Shown here piece after piece: positions 1 to 9,542 of a stretch of 64,000 nucleotides of DNA. The position numbers were made by a program, and so were the translations under genes. The stretch lies in assembly GCA_965658765.1 (NCBI GenBank), contig CBFHTO010000010.1:1-64000 (forward strand). The letters are read 5' to 3'. The notes below the pieces were generated by a model that had not been told where the DNA came from, searched no databases, and saw only the letters and a program-made list of their open reading frames with translations. The stretch comes from Glaciecola sp965658765. Lineage in GTDB: Bacteria > Pseudomonadota > Gammaproteobacteria > Enterobacterales > Alteromonadaceae. The stretch's first letter is position 1. Each line of letters opens with the position of its first letter.

Positions 1-2718
1 AGCATCCAAAATGAATTGAAACCTTTGCTTGACCTGCAACAAGCACGCATAGAGGCGCTCGAGAATCAATTGCTTGAAGCTTCACCGCCCACTGATCCGA
101 AAGAAGCAAGCATTACTGATGACATTCTCAAAACTTTGTTATCGCCTGTGGCGTTGGTTATTACATCTTCAATCATCACTTTATTGGCACTATTTGGCTT
201 ATTCATGTTTATGCTTAAGCGTACAAAGGGCAGTGGGAAAAAAGCAAAAGCAACTGACGATATAATTGATGATGACCTAGTAATTGGGGAGTTAGAAGAT
301 GAAACTACGCAAGATTCAGACGAATTACTGGCGGCCTTAGAAGAGCAAGCTAATGCAGAAGAAGACGATATTTTGTCTGACGAATTGGCCGATGATGAAG
401 TATTAAAAGCTTTAAATACCAACGAAGAGGATGATTTCGGTGATGGCATGCTTGTGCCTGACCTCCCTAAAAGCGCATCAGAATCAAGACAAAATGAGAC
501 ACAAGAGGATGACGTTGTTGAGTTAGATATTGAAGACTCAAGCACTTCCAATGTTACTCAAGGACCAAAAGACAATGCTGATGCAGAAGCTCTTGAGTTA
601 GAAACAAATGAGCTGATTGAGTCCGAAATTAAGGGCTCTGTTGAATCAGCCAGCGTGGAAAATGGTACTCAGCCTGAATCTGATACGGACGAAGTGTCGG
701 CGAGTGGTGACCTTGACGGCACTAATAATGAATTTAACCCTGACACACCATCAGGAGCTCAAAACGGTGAAGCGGGCGAAATAACTGGCAGTGATGACGT
801 ATCTGAGCAAAGCACTCAAAACACAGAAAATGACAGTAACACTTCCTCTGAAACGGAGGTAGGCGATAACGCTCCAGCAAAACCAGCGAGTAACAATTTA
901 AGTGTAGATTTAAGTGTAAGCGTTGACGATGCACCTCCAGGTATTGACTTAGATGATAACGATGAAATTGACGAAACGACCTTAGAACAGATTGGCGAAG
1001 AAATTAGGTCGAAAGATGAAAAAATCAATCGTCTTGCGGATGAATTAATAGAAGAGCTTGATAATGTCGATCCTAATTCATTAGTCGATGAGCAAATAGA
1101 TGACAGTGAGGAGTCTGATGACTTAGTTTCACTCGATGATGACATAGAAAAGCTTTTGGCAGAGAACTCATCTCCAATGGGCGAGGATAGCATTTCTGCA
1201 TCGAGCGAGGATGAGTTAAATAATCTTTCCCCTGCAGAAGACAGGCCCCCTACAGGTACAAGAAACGATGTTGAGACAGTAAACTCACCGCCAGACAGTT
1301 CGGAAATGGACATCTCAGAGGCGAATAGTTTAGAAAGCGAAAATATTGAAGGATTGGAAGCTTCTGCTGAAGAGGAGGTCGTGGATCTCTCCGGTGGGCT
1401 TGACGATGAGGATTTCGATGAATCAGATGAGCAACTAGAGGAGTTTGCTGCCCAGCTTGAAGACGAGATAAATGAGGTTGCGGACGCTTTGTCACTGAAA
1501 ACCGAATCTGCTGAAGACGCAGAAGATAATGTAGCAAATTCTCGAAATGCAGATTCACTGGATAAATCTTTAGATGAAGAAATAGAAGCTGATGAGCTTG
1601 CCTCTCAACCATTAGATAGCGAAGTTGAAGGCCTAACTGATATAGAGTCTAACTCAGATAATGAGTCTGCTAAAAAAACAAGATCATCAATTGGCGATGA
1701 CGCCGTGCAAGTGGATGCTGGACCTGAACCTGAACCTGAAGAGGCAACACAGGATGAGATTGATAATTTATTAAACGCATCTGATGATAGCAGTAAAGAA
1801 GACCTTGATGATACGCGAAGTCACGAAGATGCTTTTGAAAGTGATGAGCCTTTCATTGATGAAGGCGGTTTCGATAGTAAGGTTGACGAGGAGCTTTTAT
1901 CTGAATTAGATGAGTACGAGGAGCTGAGGGACGATAATGAGCTTGAAACGCCAACAGACTTGGACAATAGCGCATTAACGAACGACAAGCCCACAAATGT
2001 TGAAAGTGATGAGTTAGAGCCAACAAGTGATACGGAAATAAATGAGAATAGCAAGGAGAAGCAAACACAAGGTGATACGGAAATTGATGTTCTTGCAGAC
2101 TTACCTGACTTGGATGATTGGCTAGACGAGGACGATGCGTTTGCTAAAACAGACCAAAAGGTAAAAAACCTAATTGATGATGATGCTTCGTTAGATGACG
2201 CTGATACTAATGATGCTGATGTGTCGGATAAACTTGATGACCAAGGCTTTACGAGTAACGACGAAGAGCTTCTTGCTGGTTTAGATGATGTTGATTTTGA
2301 TGATTTACTTGAAGAACTCGCAAACGAAGAGCTAGGTTCAGCATCTGAAGACACACTGAAAAAGTCAAATTCAAGTCTCGATCTAGAAGCTTTAATGACC
2401 GAGGAAGAAGAGGGATCAGAAGATAATTTTGTCGATGTGGATCAACTTCTTGAAGAGAGTGAAAGTGCACCACAAAGCAGTGATTCTGACTTTGAGCTTA
2501 ATCTTGATAAATCGTTAGATCACCTTATCAATGCCGAAATTAAGGAAAATTCTGAACTCGACGATTCTGATCCCGACCAGGCAAGCAATCTTGACCTTGC
2601 CCAAGTTTATATCGACATGGAAGACGGTGAAGCAGCTAGGGAAATCCTCAATGAGGTCATTGCTAAAGGCTCTGAAGCACAAGTACAAGAGGCAATCACA
2701 CTGCTTGAGAAAGTGTAG
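1..2718 (+). CDS. fimV: FimV-like protein, C-terminal part (5' truncated by window)
   Basis: The reading frame is already open at base 1 and no real start is visible, so only the C-terminal 905 residues or so are present. A single membrane helix lies near residues 45-72, followed by a basic stop-transfer stretch (KRTKGSGKKAK), then roughly 780 residues extremely rich in Asp, Glu and Ser, and a C-terminal block of about 40 residues (LDLAQVYIDMEDGEAAREIL) that is the conserved FimV C-terminal domain. In FimV/HubP proteins the missing N-terminus is periplasmic with a LysM domain, and the acidic cytoplasmic part is a polar scaffold for type IV pili, chemosensory and ParA-type partners. The acidic segment is low complexity, so only membrane topology and the end domain carry the assignment. 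A good hairpin terminator follows. Confidence is high for family, lower for exact function. Confidence 0.88.
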   Translation, partial: SIQNELKPLLDLQQARIEALENQLLEASPPTDPKEASITDDILKTLLSPVALVITSSIITLLALFGLFMFMLKRTKGSGKKAKATDDIIDDDLVIGELEDETTQDSDELLAALEEQANAEEDDILSDELADDEVLKALNTNEEDDFGDGMLVPDLPKSASESRQNETQEDDVVELDIEDSSTSNVTQGPKDNADAEALELETNELIESEIKGSVESASVENGTQPESDTDEVSASGDLDGTNNEFNPDTPSGAQNGEAGEITGSDDVSEQSTQNTENDSNTSSETEVGDNAPAKPASNNLSVDLSVSVDDAPPGIDLDDNDEIDETTLEQIGEEIRSKDEKINRLADELIEELDNVDPNSLVDEQIDDSEESDDLVSLDDDIEKLLAENSSPMGEDSISASSEDELNNLSPAEDRPPTGTRNDVETVNSPPDSSEMDISEANSLESENIEGLEASAEEEVVDLSGGLDDEDFDESDEQLEEFAAQLEDEINEVADALSLKTESAEDAEDNVANSRNADSLDKSLDEEIEADELASQPLDSEVEGLTDIESNSDNESAKKTRSSIGDDAVQVDAGPEPEPEEATQDEIDNLLNASDDSSKEDLDDTRSHEDAFESDEPFIDEGGFDSKVDEELLSELDEYEELRDDNELETPTDLDNSALTNDKPTNVESDELEPTSDTEINENSKEKQTQGDTEIDVLADLPDLDDWLDEDDAFAKTDQKVKNLIDDDASLDDADTNDADVSDKLDDQGFTSNDEELLAGLDDVDFDDLLEELANEELGSASEDTLKKSNSSLDLEALMTEEEEGSEDNFVDVDQLLEESESAPQSSDSDFELNLDKSLDHLINAEIKENSELDDSDPDQASNLDLAQVYIDMEDGEAAREILNEVIAKGSEAQVQEAITLLEKV

Positions 2719-2806
2719 TCTATAAGGTGCGTTATAAATCCATTCATACACGTCTTACAAGTTAACAACAATGTATGAAATACTGAAGGAAGAGGAAGAG
2801 CACGAG

Positions 2807-2845
2807 TGCCTATGCTGTCACTATATGCGTAGGCAGCAATTTTTA
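2807..2845 (+). terminator. Intrinsic terminator of fimV
   Basis: A 9-bp stem (TGCCTATGC with GCGTAGGCA, one G-T pair) closes an 11-nt loop and is followed by a U-rich tail. It lies 90 bp after the fimV stop. Confidence 0.65.
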
Positions 2846-2870
2846 TTTAAAGCTAATCAAATACAAAATA

Positions 2871-2897
2871 GGCAGCCACTCGTGAAGAGTGTCGCCC
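2871..2897 (-). terminator. Likely terminator of bamE
   Basis: On the minus strand, just after the bamE stop, CACTC and GAGTG pair around a 5-nt loop, with extra GC pairing at the base and a short T-rich tail. It is weaker than the fimV terminator; the two converge. Confidence 0.45.
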
Positions 2898-2899
2898 AA

Positions 2900-3259
2900 C
2901 TAAGATTCCAAAGGTTCGTCGAAATTTTCCGGTCTATTGAAGTCACCAGACAAGTCTAGCAACTTACCATCTTTAAATTGAAGCACTAGCTCTAAGCGAA
3001 TATCTTCACCGCGTTTGGACATCCCTCTCTTCATATCATACACATAGTACCAAGTGTTTAAATCAAAGCTGTCTTCTACTACAGGGTTGCCTAGAACAAA
3101 TCGTACTTGCTCCTTGGTCATTTCAACCCTCAGTTTATCGACGTCTTTTTGGTCCAGATAATTGCCCTGAGGAACATCAATGCGATAGATCCAGTCAGTA
3201 CACGCCATAGTGAAGAAGCTTAAAAAAAGAACAGTGGAGAAAATTTGAACGCGTTTCAT
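2900..3259 (-). CDS. bamE: Outer-membrane assembly lipoprotein BamE (SmpA/OmlA)
   Basis: A 119-residue lipoprotein. The N-terminus has a short basic start, a hydrophobic run and a lipobox FTMAC with the lipidated Cys at residue 20. The mature part shows the SmpA/OmlA fold signature: DQKDVDKLRVEMTKEQVRFVLGNP, given here by position (residues 37-60), then a WYYVYDMKRG-like strand. BamE is a small subunit of the Bam complex that inserts beta-barrel proteins into the outer membrane. Length matches the family (about 110-125). It sits downstream of recN on the same strand, the arrangement seen in E. coli (nadK-recN-bamE), though with a 121-bp gap. Assignment is secure. Confidence 0.93.
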   Translation of the reverse strand: MKRVQIFSTVLFLSFFTMACTDWIYRIDVPQGNYLDQKDVDKLRVEMTKEQVRFVLGNPVVEDSFDLNTWYYVYDMKRGMSKRGEDIRLELVLQFKDGKLLDLSGDFNRPENFDEPLES

Positions 3260-3380
3260 GGATACCCTTTATAATTTTTGCGGACGAATGCTAACCTACT
3301 GCGCTATGACCATTCAAGTGTTAATTGGTTCTAATTTGATATCTCTTAATATTATATAAGCTTGTTTGGGGTGTTCCATG

Positions 3381-5057
3381 TTAACTCGACTTTAGCAAAT
3401 CTCTCGCGTTGGCAATTGCGGTATCGGTTAACTCGTCACCGGCAAGGAGACGTGCGATTTCATTTACACGTTCGTCCTTAGTAAGCTTAAGAAGATTAGT
3501 TTCTGTCGTTTTGCCGTCAGTGACCTTGCTAACAAAGAGTTGATGATGTGCTTGTGCCGCAACTTGTGGTAAATGTGTAACACACACGACTTGGGAGTGC
3601 TTTCCGAGTTTTCGAAGTAGTTTACCAATAAGAGAGGCTGTTGGCCCACTTATCCCTGTGTCAACCTCATCAAATACCATTGTAGAAATGTGTGTATCGC
3701 GAGATGTGATCACTTGAATAGCTAGACCAATTCGAGAAAGCTCCCCGCCAGATACTACTTTTTCTAATAAGTCTAACTCCTGCCCAGGATTCACGCTCAG
3801 TAAAATACTTACTTCATCATTACCCGTATTGCTCGGGAGGTCGTCTTTTGAATGAACAACATCAATTTTGACATTTGCATGCGGTAAGTTCATTTCTTTG
3901 ATTGAAGATTCAATTTCATGCGCTAGTTGTTTAGCATATTTACATCTCGACTGAGAGAGGGTTGATGCTGATTCACGGTATGAAGCTAAATAATGACTTA
4001 GTTGTTCTTTCAGTTGCTTAAGGCTGTCTTCTTGTTCTGTTAGCTTACTTAACTCATCAGCAAGTTCTGCATGTGTATGGTGCAAGTTTTCTGGCGAAAT
4101 TTGATGTTTACGTGCTAGGTCTAAGGCAGAGCCATATCGTGATTCAATAGCCTGTAGTTGTTCGGGATTCGCTTCGATACTCTGTTGATACAACTCTATT
4201 TCTTGGCAAGCGTCTTCGATCTGAATTTGTGCACCTTGCAAACCCTCTAATGCTGGGGTCAGTGCAGGATCTATATCGTTTAACTCGGTCAGTGACTTTA
4301 TACTTTGGTTAAGAACAGAGAGTACATTGATGTCCTCATTGTGCTTCAATTGATAAAGGCAATGCTCAGACTGTGATTGCAGCTCTTGGGTATTATTGAG
4401 TTTCTTGAAACTAGATTCTAGGTCTTCAAACTCACCTTCACTTATTGAAAATTCGTCAAGTTCTTGAACTTGATAAGAAAGTAATTGAATGCGATCTTCT
4501 CGTTGTTGTTGCTTCAATTCTAAGTCTTTTAAATGCTTCAATGCCTGCTGGTATTGCTTGCACGATTGTTCTGTCAGAGTAACTAAGTCATCATGCTTAG
4601 CATATTTATCCAGGATGTTTTTTTGATAGTCAGGTTTTAAGAATTGATAGTGCGCGTGTTGGGAGTGGATAAGCGCCAAAAATTTACCTAACTCTTTAAG
4701 TTGAGTCAGGTTGACAGGGATACCATTTACAAAGGCTTTAGAGCGCCCCTCCTGACTAATTACCCTGCGGATAAAGCATTCGTCAGGATTATCATCTTGA
4801 GTGAGCTCATGTTTATCTAAAAACGTTCTTGCTGAGAGAACTTTTGATACGTCAAAATGCGCAATGACTTCCGCTTTATCTGCGCCTTTCCTAACCATGC
4901 TTGATTCGGCGCGCGCTCCAAGACACAAGCTTAGTGCGTCAAGAGCAATTGACTTACCCGCCCCGGTTTCTCCTGTAATTGCTGTGAGACCTTGAGATAG
5001 TGCCAAAGACACTGTTTTTACAATTGCTAAGTTTTTGATCGCAATATGGACTAGCAT
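3381..5057 (-). CDS. recN: DNA repair ATPase RecN
   Basis: A 558-residue SMC-like protein. The Walker A motif GETGAGKS is at residues 31-38; long coiled-coil arms rich in Gln, Glu and Leu fill about residues 160-370; the ABC signature VSGGELSRIGLA and Walker B VFDEVDTGISG are near residues 435-470. RecN is induced by the SOS response and acts in double-strand-break repair by holding DNA ends together. Length and domain order are normal for the family. A near-consensus LexA box overlaps the promoter 30 bp upstream of the ATG, so SOS control is visible in the sequence. It lies between nadK (upstream) and bamE (downstream). Confidence 0.96.
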   Translation of the reverse strand: MLVHIAIKNLAIVKTVSLALSQGLTAITGETGAGKSIALDALSLCLGARAESSMVRKGADKAEVIAHFDVSKVLSARTFLDKHELTQDDNPDECFIRRVISQEGRSKAFVNGIPVNLTQLKELGKFLALIHSQHAHYQFLKPDYQKNILDKYAKHDDLVTLTEQSCKQYQQALKHLKDLELKQQQREDRIQLLSYQVQELDEFSISEGEFEDLESSFKKLNNTQELQSQSEHCLYQLKHNEDINVLSVLNQSIKSLTELNDIDPALTPALEGLQGAQIQIEDACQEIELYQQSIEANPEQLQAIESRYGSALDLARKHQISPENLHHTHAELADELSKLTEQEDSLKQLKEQLSHYLASYRESASTLSQSRCKYAKQLAHEIESSIKEMNLPHANVKIDVVHSKDDLPSNTGNDEVSILLSVNPGQELDLLEKVVSGGELSRIGLAIQVITSRDTHISTMVFDEVDTGISGPTASLIGKLLRKLGKHSQVVCVTHLPQVAAQAHHQLFVSKVTDGKTTETNLLKLTKDERVNEIARLLAGDELTDTAIANARDLLKSS

Positions 5058-5086
5058 TGATCACCTATACACAAAATTCACGTTAG

Positions 5087-5106
5087 TACTGTTAATATAT
5101 ACAGCG
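5087..5106 (-). promoter_or_regulatory. LexA (SOS) box upstream of recN
   Basis: CTGT-N8-ACAG with an all-AT spacer (5089-5104), preceded by TA, 30 bp upstream of the recN start. It matches the gammaproteobacterial SOS-box consensus and fits the known SOS induction of recN. Confidence 0.85.
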
Positions 5107-5272
5107 TTAAGGGTTTAGTAAAGAAAAAACAAGCTAAAATGCTTAAGAAGTGCTAGTGCAGATATTTATGATTGAAGTTTATGATAAATACAGGCTGATG
5201 AAGAGAAATGCATGTTATATTGCGAAGGGCGCGCTTGATAGAACAAGCCATGTATTTAATACAGGTGAGTAC

Positions 5273-6148
5273 CTAAAACAACTTACTACCCCAATTGAGT
5301 TTCGTTCGCAGTACATTAAAATAACTGTATTCGGACGGATGCACTAAATTAAGCCCGTTAGCACTTTTCTTAATGACGACGTCGTCACCAGGAGATAGGC
5401 TAATGACCACATGCGAGTCGCAACTGATTTGTGCATTGTCGGAATTTTTGTTCGAAATTTTAAGTTTTAATTCAGAATTGGCATCCACCACAATTGGTCG
5501 GCTGCTTAGCGTATGTGGAAACATCGGTACAAGTGTTACTGCATCTAAATGCGGCACTAATATTGGCCCTCCACCCGATAGAGAGTAAGCTGTTGAGCCT
5601 GTAGGCGTCGCAATAATGAGACCATCAGAACGTTGTGAAAATACAAACTCTTCGTTTACGTAGAGTTCAAATTCCATCATATGAGCTACTTTACTATGGT
5701 GAAGCACAATTTCATTAACTGCGACATGAGTGCTTTGTAATTCATTGTTGTGAAGAACTTGCGCTTCGAGTAAAAACCGTTCCTCCCTGAGCACATTGTC
5801 AGAAAATATCCTGTCTAGTTGACGAGTAATGTCTTCGGGATTTATATCGGTTAAAAAACCAAGATTACCCCGATTCACACCGACCACATCAACATTGTAT
5901 CCAGCTAGTACTCTTGCCGCACCTAACATGTAGCCGTCGCCACCCACTACAATAGCAAGGTCGGCTTTGCGGCCTATGTCCTGCATACTACAAACAGTAA
6001 GTGATTTATCGTCAATAGACGCTTGAATTCGTTGTTCAACTAAAATGTTGCAACCACGAAGCTCTAATTCAGCAACGAGCGCATTTAAACTTGTGTGCGT
6101 CGCTGAATGACTGGGTTTTCCGATTAAACCTACCGTTTTATAGGGCAT
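5273..6148 (-). CDS. nadK: NAD kinase
   Basis: ATP-dependent phosphorylation of NAD to NADP. From the chosen ATG the protein has 291 residues, close to E. coli NadK (292), beginning MPYKTVGLIGKP. The frame is open 30 codons further upstream, but that segment lacks family similarity and 6148 fits the usual N-terminus, so the longer form is not preferred. The GGDG catalytic motif is at residues 69-72, followed by NRGNLGFLTD and the substrate-binding TPTGSTAYSLSGGGP. The gene is monocistronic or heads the nadK-recN direction; recN has its own SOS promoter in the 215-bp gap. The assignment is secure. Confidence 0.95.
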   Translation of the reverse strand: MPYKTVGLIGKPSHSATHTSLNALVAELELRGCNILVEQRIQASIDDKSLTVCSMQDIGRKADLAIVVGGDGYMLGAARVLAGYNVDVVGVNRGNLGFLTDINPEDITRQLDRIFSDNVLREERFLLEAQVLHNNELQSTHVAVNEIVLHHSKVAHMMEFELYVNEEFVFSQRSDGLIIATPTGSTAYSLSGGGPILVPHLDAVTLVPMFPHTLSSRPIVVDANSELKLKISNKNSDNAQISCDSHVVISLSPGDDVVIKKSANGLNLVHPSEYSYFNVLRTKLNWGSKLF

Positions 6149-6291
6149 AAAGTAGCAACCTGCTCCGTTTAATGATGTAAAGGTAAACGTTTTGCCACAA
6201 TGCTTGCAAGTAATATTTGGAAAAACCACTCTTAACAAGCAATTAGAGTGATTTTAGCCTTACATTATTTATGGTTATATTTGAATTTTAC

Positions 6292-7068
6292 TTATCTAGC
6301 AGTCCATCCACCGTCTAAAATCATTTGTTGAGCTGTAATGTTTTTAGCTGATTCGCTCATCAAGAATTCAGCACAGCTAGCCAGTTCCTCAATGTCAATG
6401 AATGACTTCTTAGGCATTGGTTCGAGCATGATTTTTTCTACGACTTCCTGCTCAGTCATTTTATTTTCTTTAGCTTGAGCACTTATTTGCGATTCTACTA
6501 ATGGTGTTTTTACATATGCAGGGCACAGAGTATTAATGGTGACATTAGTATCGCCAGTCTCAAGCGCGACCGTCTTGGCAAATCCCAAAAGCCCATGTTT
6601 CGCAGCGACATAGGCTGATTTAAAGGGGCTAGCAATAACTGAGTGAATTGATCCAACATTTATTATCCTACCGTAATTCTGTTCTCGCATACTAGGGAGG
6701 AAGGTTTTGGTCAGCAATGCCGGACCAACCAACATGACATCAATTAGCAACTGCCATTTTTGCGCAGGAAACTCTTCTAATCGACTTACATGTTGTATGC
6801 CTGCGTTATTAATAAGGACATCAATTTTCAAATCACCAAGCGTATTTGGTAGCGCTTCGATCGCGCTCGCATCGGTAACGTTTATTGCAATCGCTTGTGC
6901 ATTTCCACCATTTTCAACAATAGAATGAGCTGCTTTTTCAGCGGCTTCTAGGTTCATGTCAGCAATTACAATATGATGTCCTTTGCTCCCAAGATATTCC
7001 GCTATTCCAAAGCCGATTCCACTGGCGCCGCCCGTAATGAATATTGTTTTTTTACTGATTGCTTGCAT
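6292..7068 (-). CDS. bdhA: 3-hydroxybutyrate dehydrogenase (SDR family)
   Basis: A classical short-chain dehydrogenase of 258 residues, predicted to oxidise D-3-hydroxybutyrate to acetoacetate with NAD. Visible motifs: the cofactor loop TGGASGIGFG (residues 12-21), NNAG, the catalytic Ser in INVGSIHSV, and the Tyr/Lys pair in SAYVAAKHG. The stretches around IQHVSRLEEFP, SIHSVIASPFKSAYVAAKHG and CPAYVKTPLVESQI resemble 3-hydroxybutyrate dehydrogenases more than generic SDRs. It is the last gene of a minus-strand run (permease, hydrolase, depolymerase, dehydrogenase), with 31 bp to the preceding gene, suggesting one operon. Context and sequence support each other; other hydroxyacid substrates remain possible. 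Confidence 0.85.
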   Translation of the reverse strand: MQAISKKTIFITGGASGIGFGIAEYLGSKGHHIVIADMNLEAAEKAAHSIVENGGNAQAIAINVTDASAIEALPNTLGDLKIDVLINNAGIQHVSRLEEFPAQKWQLLIDVMLVGPALLTKTFLPSMREQNYGRIINVGSIHSVIASPFKSAYVAAKHGLLGFAKTVALETGDTNVTINTLCPAYVKTPLVESQISAQAKENKMTEQEVVEKIMLEPMPKKSFIDIEELASCAEFLMSESAKNITAQQMILDGGWTAR

Positions 7069-7099
7069 CTTGTTTTTCCGTATGAGTAAGTGTTTGTAT

Positions 7100-8134
7100 T
7101 TATTCTAGCAGTCTCGCAACGTTATTAATCATGGCGTTAACTGCTTTGATCTGAGGTCCGTCTTGATTGGCATAGTTTTCATCCGTATAGCCCCACCAAT
7201 CCCAACACCCCTGAGGGTTAATGGGAAACATATTAGACTTCTGCACCTGTGGATATAAGACGATCATGTTATTGGCTGCGGCCCATTCATTTAAACCAGA
7301 ATGTTTTGCATATTCGTTACCCACAAAGTCGATTGATTGATTGCAACCATGAAAACTAACGTGAATGCTACACTGCTCTCCATCTTTACAGGATTTTGGC
7401 AAAAATGCATAGCCTCGTTCGTGCAGACCAGTCCCATCAATTGTTGTGAGTGAAGACTGTTCAAACTCGATTAATTCTCCGAGTTTAGATAATTCAGTTT
7501 TATCCACTTTGGATTCTAAGTCACCGAAAATAAAAGTTAAAAGCTCTCCTGCAGCATCAAAATTACAATTACCAATAAACGGAGATTCGGATAGCGTGCA
7601 GTCACTTCCGTGGGAGTCTGTAGGCATAAGGTGAGCAAATGCTTTATCTCGTATAACTTTAAGGCTCTCGTTTGGAAGCCAAGCTTTATATTGATTGACA
7701 AGCGCATTGTTTACGTCGCGAATAATTCGGGTATCAAGTGCCCCATGAAGAAGCCACACTTTTGTGTCTTTTATGTCAGCCATTGAAGCTAAATTTTCTG
7801 GTGTATTGATCTCTGAGTAGAGACTAAATAAGCTGTCAGGATAGCTTTCAGGCGATTTATTTACGCACTCTTGCAGTGCAGTTGTCAGAGAGCCTCTTGC
7901 ACAATAGTAGGCCCCCGCGCCAATAACACCGACGCCTACTACTTTGTCTGCATGAGATAAGTGGTATTGTGTCGCCATATAGCCGCCGGAAGATAGACCA
8001 GACAAACTGATATTATTGGTATTTACCTTAGGCGCCGCGGTTGAATGTTCTATATTGAACGCAGCCATAATAAACAAACAGCTTATGCTCATTACTGTAT
8101 TTACGAAAGGGTTGCCAGTTCGAGATTTTTTCAT
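7100..8134 (-). CDS. Secreted PHB-depolymerase-like esterase
   Basis: A 344-residue protein with an N-terminal signal-like hydrophobic segment (about residues 12-33, ending ...STAAP). The mature part begins with a strand and the nucleophile elbow GLSSGG, putting the nucleophile at Ser49. HGALDTRI supplies Asp134 and FAHLMPT supplies His168, giving a Ser-Asp-His triad with the spacing I recall for the single-domain, circularly permuted fungal PHB depolymerase (Ser39, Asp121, His155). A C-terminal half has SFHGCNQ and several Cys pairs. This family hydrolyses poly- or oligo-3-hydroxybutyrate outside the cytoplasm. The neighbour genes (3-hydroxybutyrate dehydrogenase downstream, GntP permease upstream) fit that job. 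No separate substrate-binding domain is seen, so soluble oligomers or amorphous polymer are as likely as crystalline granules. Confidence 0.8.
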   Translation of the reverse strand: MKKSRTGNPFVNTVMSISCLFIMAAFNIEHSTAAPKVNTNNISLSGLSSGGYMATQYHLSHADKVVGVGVIGAGAYYCARGSLTTALQECVNKSPESYPDSLFSLYSEINTPENLASMADIKDTKVWLLHGALDTRIIRDVNNALVNQYKAWLPNESLKVIRDKAFAHLMPTDSHGSDCTLSESPFIGNCNFDAAGELLTFIFGDLESKVDKTELSKLGELIEFEQSSLTTIDGTGLHERGYAFLPKSCKDGEQCSIHVSFHGCNQSIDFVGNEYAKHSGLNEWAAANNMIVLYPQVQKSNMFPINPQGCWDWWGYTDENYANQDGPQIKAVNAMINNVARLLE

Positions 8135-8172
8135 AATATTTATACCTCATATCACTTGGTGAAAAGTGCGAT

Positions 8173-9411
8173 TTAGTTTTCTAGGAAAGCTTTTATAGTG
8201 TGAGCATGCTGTGCAATGCCGGCAACCCCCTCTAAATGCCCTAAGTCACCTTCTAAGTATTCTAGTTTGACCGACGTTTTATACTCATTTAAACGTTCAT
8301 AGAGTTCTTCAGAGTGGTAAGGCATGAGTAAAAGGTCGGTGGTTGCTGGTAGCAACAAAACCTTAGCGCTAATATTCTTTAAGCCTTCTTCAAGACTTCC
8401 TGTCATGCCAGCAACAAATAGCTGATTTGCTCGCACTAGATATAGGAGGTGATTCGCATCCATTTTCTGACTACGCTCTTTGGCTCTTGCCATTAACCAT
8501 TTTACGATGACCGGCTTATTCTTGATACTCGATAAAATGTCTGAGTCAATATTTTTATGGCCAATCTGTTCACCAAGAGTGTTGAAGAAGCGTGGATGCA
8601 ATGCGGTTTGCGTAATCATGGCTACTGCATGAGCAAGGCTTTCTGTTGGCCATTGTGATTTTGGATTATCGTAATAGTTACCATCATTGAACTTCGGATC
8701 GAGCGTAATAGGTACTGTCCACTGCTCGAGTGCGGCCGAGCCCCACGCATCGACTTGTGCAGATCCAATAACGTGAATCAATCGCTCAACCATTTCAGGG
8801 TAGGCGCTTGCCCATTCAATCGCTTGCATTGAGCCCATTGAAGGACCTGCAACGGCGTGTAGACGTTTAATTCCTAGGCTGTCTAAAACGGATTTTTGTA
8901 CATTAACAAAGTCTCTTATAGTCACAACAGGAAAGCTCAAACCGTATGCCTTCCCAGTATCGGGATTGATGCTTGATGGACCTGTTGTAATAACGTTTTC
9001 ATCGTATGCGCTAATATTAACGAGTGAATCAACACTGATTACAAAGTATTTGTTGGTGTCTATCGCTTTACCAGGACCTATGATCGAATCCCAATAACCA
9101 GGCTCCTCGTCGTCCTCATTGTACACGCCTGCTGCGTGACTGGAGCCAGTAAAATAATGGGTAATCAAAACGACATTACTTTTGTCAGCATTTAATTTAC
9201 CGTAATGCTCATATCCCACTTCAACATTTTTGATTTTCTGTCCGCCAAAGGTTGTGTACTCATCAATCGTGTGCTTTTTCTTTTCTACAATCATTAACTG
9301 TCTCTCCAAGTTGGCTGCTTGATTGATGGTGGAATTTGCGAATCCCGATACGCTACTTAATACTAATAAAAGTAGTGGGGCAAGAATAGATAATAATTTG
9401 ATGCTCTTCAT
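8173..9411 (-). CDS. Secreted alpha/beta hydrolase of the MetX-like type
   Basis: A 412-residue protein with a clear signal peptide (hydrophobic residues 6-24, likely cut after GFA). The body has the fold of homoserine O-acetyltransferase relatives: a nucleophile elbow AGPSMGSMQ (Ser191), an acid in LLLPATTD (Asp359) and a His in DLGHLEG (His392). Genuine MetX enzymes are cytoplasmic, so a signal peptide argues for a hydrolase in the periplasm. It lies between the PHB-depolymerase-like gene (38 bp away) and the GntP permease, and I infer that it cleaves 3-hydroxybutyrate oligomers or related esters after outer-membrane passage. The substrate is not proven by sequence. Methionine biosynthesis is unlikely: no met genes adjoin. 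Confidence 0.7.
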   Translation of the reverse strand: MKSIKLLSILAPLLLLVLSSVSGFANSTINQAANLERQLMIVEKKKHTIDEYTTFGGQKIKNVEVGYEHYGKLNADKSNVVLITHYFTGSSHAAGVYNEDDEEPGYWDSIIGPGKAIDTNKYFVISVDSLVNISAYDENVITTGPSSINPDTGKAYGLSFPVVTIRDFVNVQKSVLDSLGIKRLHAVAGPSMGSMQAIEWASAYPEMVERLIHVIGSAQVDAWGSAALEQWTVPITLDPKFNDGNYYDNPKSQWPTESLAHAVAMITQTALHPRFFNTLGEQIGHKNIDSDILSSIKNKPVIVKWLMARAKERSQKMDANHLLYLVRANQLFVAGMTGSLEEGLKNISAKVLLLPATTDLLLMPYHSEELYERLNEYKTSVKLEYLEGDLGHLEGVAGIAQHAHTIKAFLEN

Positions 9412-9484
9412 AAAAACCTGTTAGTTTGACTTGTTTACATTTCGATGTTTCAACATTCTGAGCTCTAAGCTACTTTGACATAGC

Positions 9485-9542
9485 GATGCCGAAGTAGCTA
9501 TTTACGAGCTGAGATGCCAGAGTAGCTATGCCAGAGTAGCTG
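9485..9542. repeat. Degenerate short direct repeat (GATGCCAGAGTAGCTA type)
   Basis: Three related 16-mers ending in GTAGCT(A/G) start at 9485, 9513 and 9527, and a fourth GTAGCTATG follows at 9549. They fill the 184-bp gap between the permease and hydrolase genes. Function unknown. Confidence 0.6.

Noticed and set aside
66..2473. Long antisense frames opposite fimV, very Ser-rich
   Set aside because: They are the mirror of Asp/Glu codons (GAT, GAA) in the acidic FimV repeat region and have no ribosome site or homology.
2771..2959. Plus-strand 62-codon frame with a Cys-rich start
   Set aside because: It overlaps both convergent terminators and the end of bamE and has no family resemblance.
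8173..9411. Homoserine O-acetyltransferase (metX)
   Set aside because: The signal peptide and hydroxybutyrate context argue against a cytoplasmic biosynthetic enzyme.
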